This document shows, piece after piece, positions 7,004 through 7,556 of a stretch of DNA of 7,556 nucleotides (position 1 is the stretch's first letter; every line of letters starts with the position of its first letter). A program made the translations under genes and the position numbers. The stretch comes from Solirubrobacteraceae bacterium (GTDB taxonomy: Bacteria > Actinomycetota > Thermoleophilia > Solirubrobacterales > Solirubrobacteraceae): positions 1-7,556 of the forward strand of contig JAICJK010000103.1 in the NCBI GenBank assembly GCA_025928415.1. The letters run 5' to 3'. The notes below the pieces were generated by a model, which saw only the letters and a program-made list of their open reading frames with translations, was not told the DNA's origin and searched no databases.

Positions 7004-7009
7004 TAGGGT
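7004..7009 (+). promoter_or_regulatory. TANNNT -10-like element for the methyltransferase gene
   Basis: TAGGGT fits TANNNT and ends 7 bases before the GTG at 7017, with no Shine-Dalgarno sequence, so a leaderless transcript is likely. It lies in the 29-base gap between divergent genes; the opposite strand offers only a poor TACGCC over the same TA step. Motif and position only. Confidence 0.5.
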
Positions 7010-7016
7010 GATCCGC

Positions 7017-7556
7017 GTGCGTGACCTCGCCGGCGAGCTGCGCGCGCTCGCGCGCCGCTACCCACCCTCGCTCGTCGGCGCCGAGCTCGACGACGTGCCG
7101 CGCATCGTGTTCCACGTGGGGCTCGTCGAGCGCCGCGTCGGGCGGGGAGGTCGCGTCTGCGACGTCGGCGGCGGCATCGGCCTGTTCTCGCTCGCGTGCG
7201 CCCTGCGCGGGATGCGGGTCACGCTCGTCGACGACTTCGCCGACCCGGTCAACCGCGCCCTCGGCCCCGGCGCGCTCGCCCTGCACCGCGCTCAGGGGAT
7301 CGACGTCGTGCAGCGCGACGTGATCGAGGAGGGACTCGAGCTCGCGCCCGGCGCGTGGGACGCCATCACCTCCTTCGATTCGCTCGAGCACTGGCACCAT
7401 TCTCCCCGACGCCTCCTCCACGGGCTGGTCGCGGCCCTGCGCCCGGGCGGCGCGCTCGTGCTCGGCGCGCCCAACCGCGTGAACCTGCGCAAGCGGATCA
7501 CCACGCCGCTCGGCGTGAACACGTGGAGCCCGTGGGAGGAGTGGTACGAGGCCGAG
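7017..7556 (+). CDS. Class I SAM-dependent methyltransferase (3' end outside window)
   Basis: The frame is open from GTG 7017 to the window end, giving the first 180 residues of a class I methyltransferase that moves a methyl group from S-adenosylmethionine to an unknown acceptor. After a helical leader comes motif I, RVCDVGGGIGLFS (47-59), which binds SAM. The acidic end of strand 2 is in TLVDDF (69-74), motif IV is SFDSLEHW (119-126), and LRPGGALVLGAPN (141-153) is the usual strand-5 region of the Methyltransf_11/12 type. The following NLRKRITTPLGVNTW (156-170) resembles methyltransferases encoded in surface-sugar loci, but that link is inferred. The start is supported by the TAGGGT hexamer 7 bases upstream; ATG is not available nearby. 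It diverges from the GT4 gene with a 29-base gap. The C-terminal part and stop codon are not in the window. Confidence 0.9.
   Translation, partial: MRDLAGELRALARRYPPSLVGAELDDVPRIVFHVGLVERRVGRGGRVCDVGGGIGLFSLACALRGMRVTLVDDFADPVNRALGPGALALHRAQGIDVVQRDVIEEGLELAPGAWDAITSFDSLEHWHHSPRRLLHGLVAALRPGGALVLGAPNRVNLRKRITTPLGVNTWSPWEEWYEAE

Noticed and set aside
6988..7065. Upstream extension of the GT4 protein from ATG 7065.
   Set aside because: It would add 26 Arg/Ala/Gly-rich residues before the conserved MRVLLVNKF strand and overlap the divergent methyltransferase.
6993..7421. Minus-strand open frame of 142 codons opposite the methyltransferase.
   Set aside because: The plus strand shows methyltransferase motifs I to IV in order, so this is a shadow.

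Overview
This 7.6 kb window is very GC-rich throughout, uses GTG starts freely and has almost no third-position A or T in its real genes. That fits a high-GC actinobacterium, possibly of the Thermoleophilia/Solirubrobacterales type, but the taxon is inferred from base composition, family resemblance and promoter style only. No rRNA, tRNA, CRISPR array, insertion sequence or phage gene is visible. Coding density is close to 100 %: the largest gap between genes is 59 bases.

Six genes are supported, in the strand order + + - + - +. (1) 76-1221 (+): an alanine-dehydrogenase/transhydrogenase-fold enzyme closest to N5-(carboxyethyl)ornithine synthase. (2) 1281-2840 (+): a polytopic GT-C (family 39-like) membrane glycosyltransferase. 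(3) 2818-3810 (-): a P-loop protein related to the HPr kinase/phosphorylase C-terminal domain. (4) 3824-5878 (+): a GH29-type alpha-L-fucosidase-like protein with an N-terminal beta-rich domain and a putative-Ig domain. (5) 5863-6987 (-): a GT4 family glycosyltransferase. (6) 7017 to beyond the window end (+): a class I SAM-dependent methyltransferase, cut by the window edge.

Two glycosyltransferases, a glycoside hydrolase, a methyltransferase and an HprK-like kinase together resemble the edge of a surface-glycan (exopolysaccharide, capsule or cell-wall polysaccharide) locus. In such a locus the GT4 enzyme would act on nucleotide sugars in the cytoplasm, the GT-C enzyme would use a polyprenyl-phosphate sugar at the outer membrane face, and the methyltransferase would cap or decorate sugars. 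The opine-type dehydrogenase could supply an amino-acid-like decoration, but that link is speculative.

The layout is unusual. Two pairs of genes overlap tail to tail (23 and 16 bases), and two pairs diverge from gaps of 13 and 29 bases. Three plus-strand starts have a TANNNT -10-like hexamer 6 to 8 bases before the start codon and no Shine-Dalgarno sequence, which points to leaderless transcripts and individually transcribed genes rather than one operon. I did not find a clearly new multi-gene system. The items most worth following up are the orphan HprK-like kinase, the atypical fucosidase, the leaderless promoter pattern and a 10-base direct repeat with 21-base spacing before the GT-C gene.
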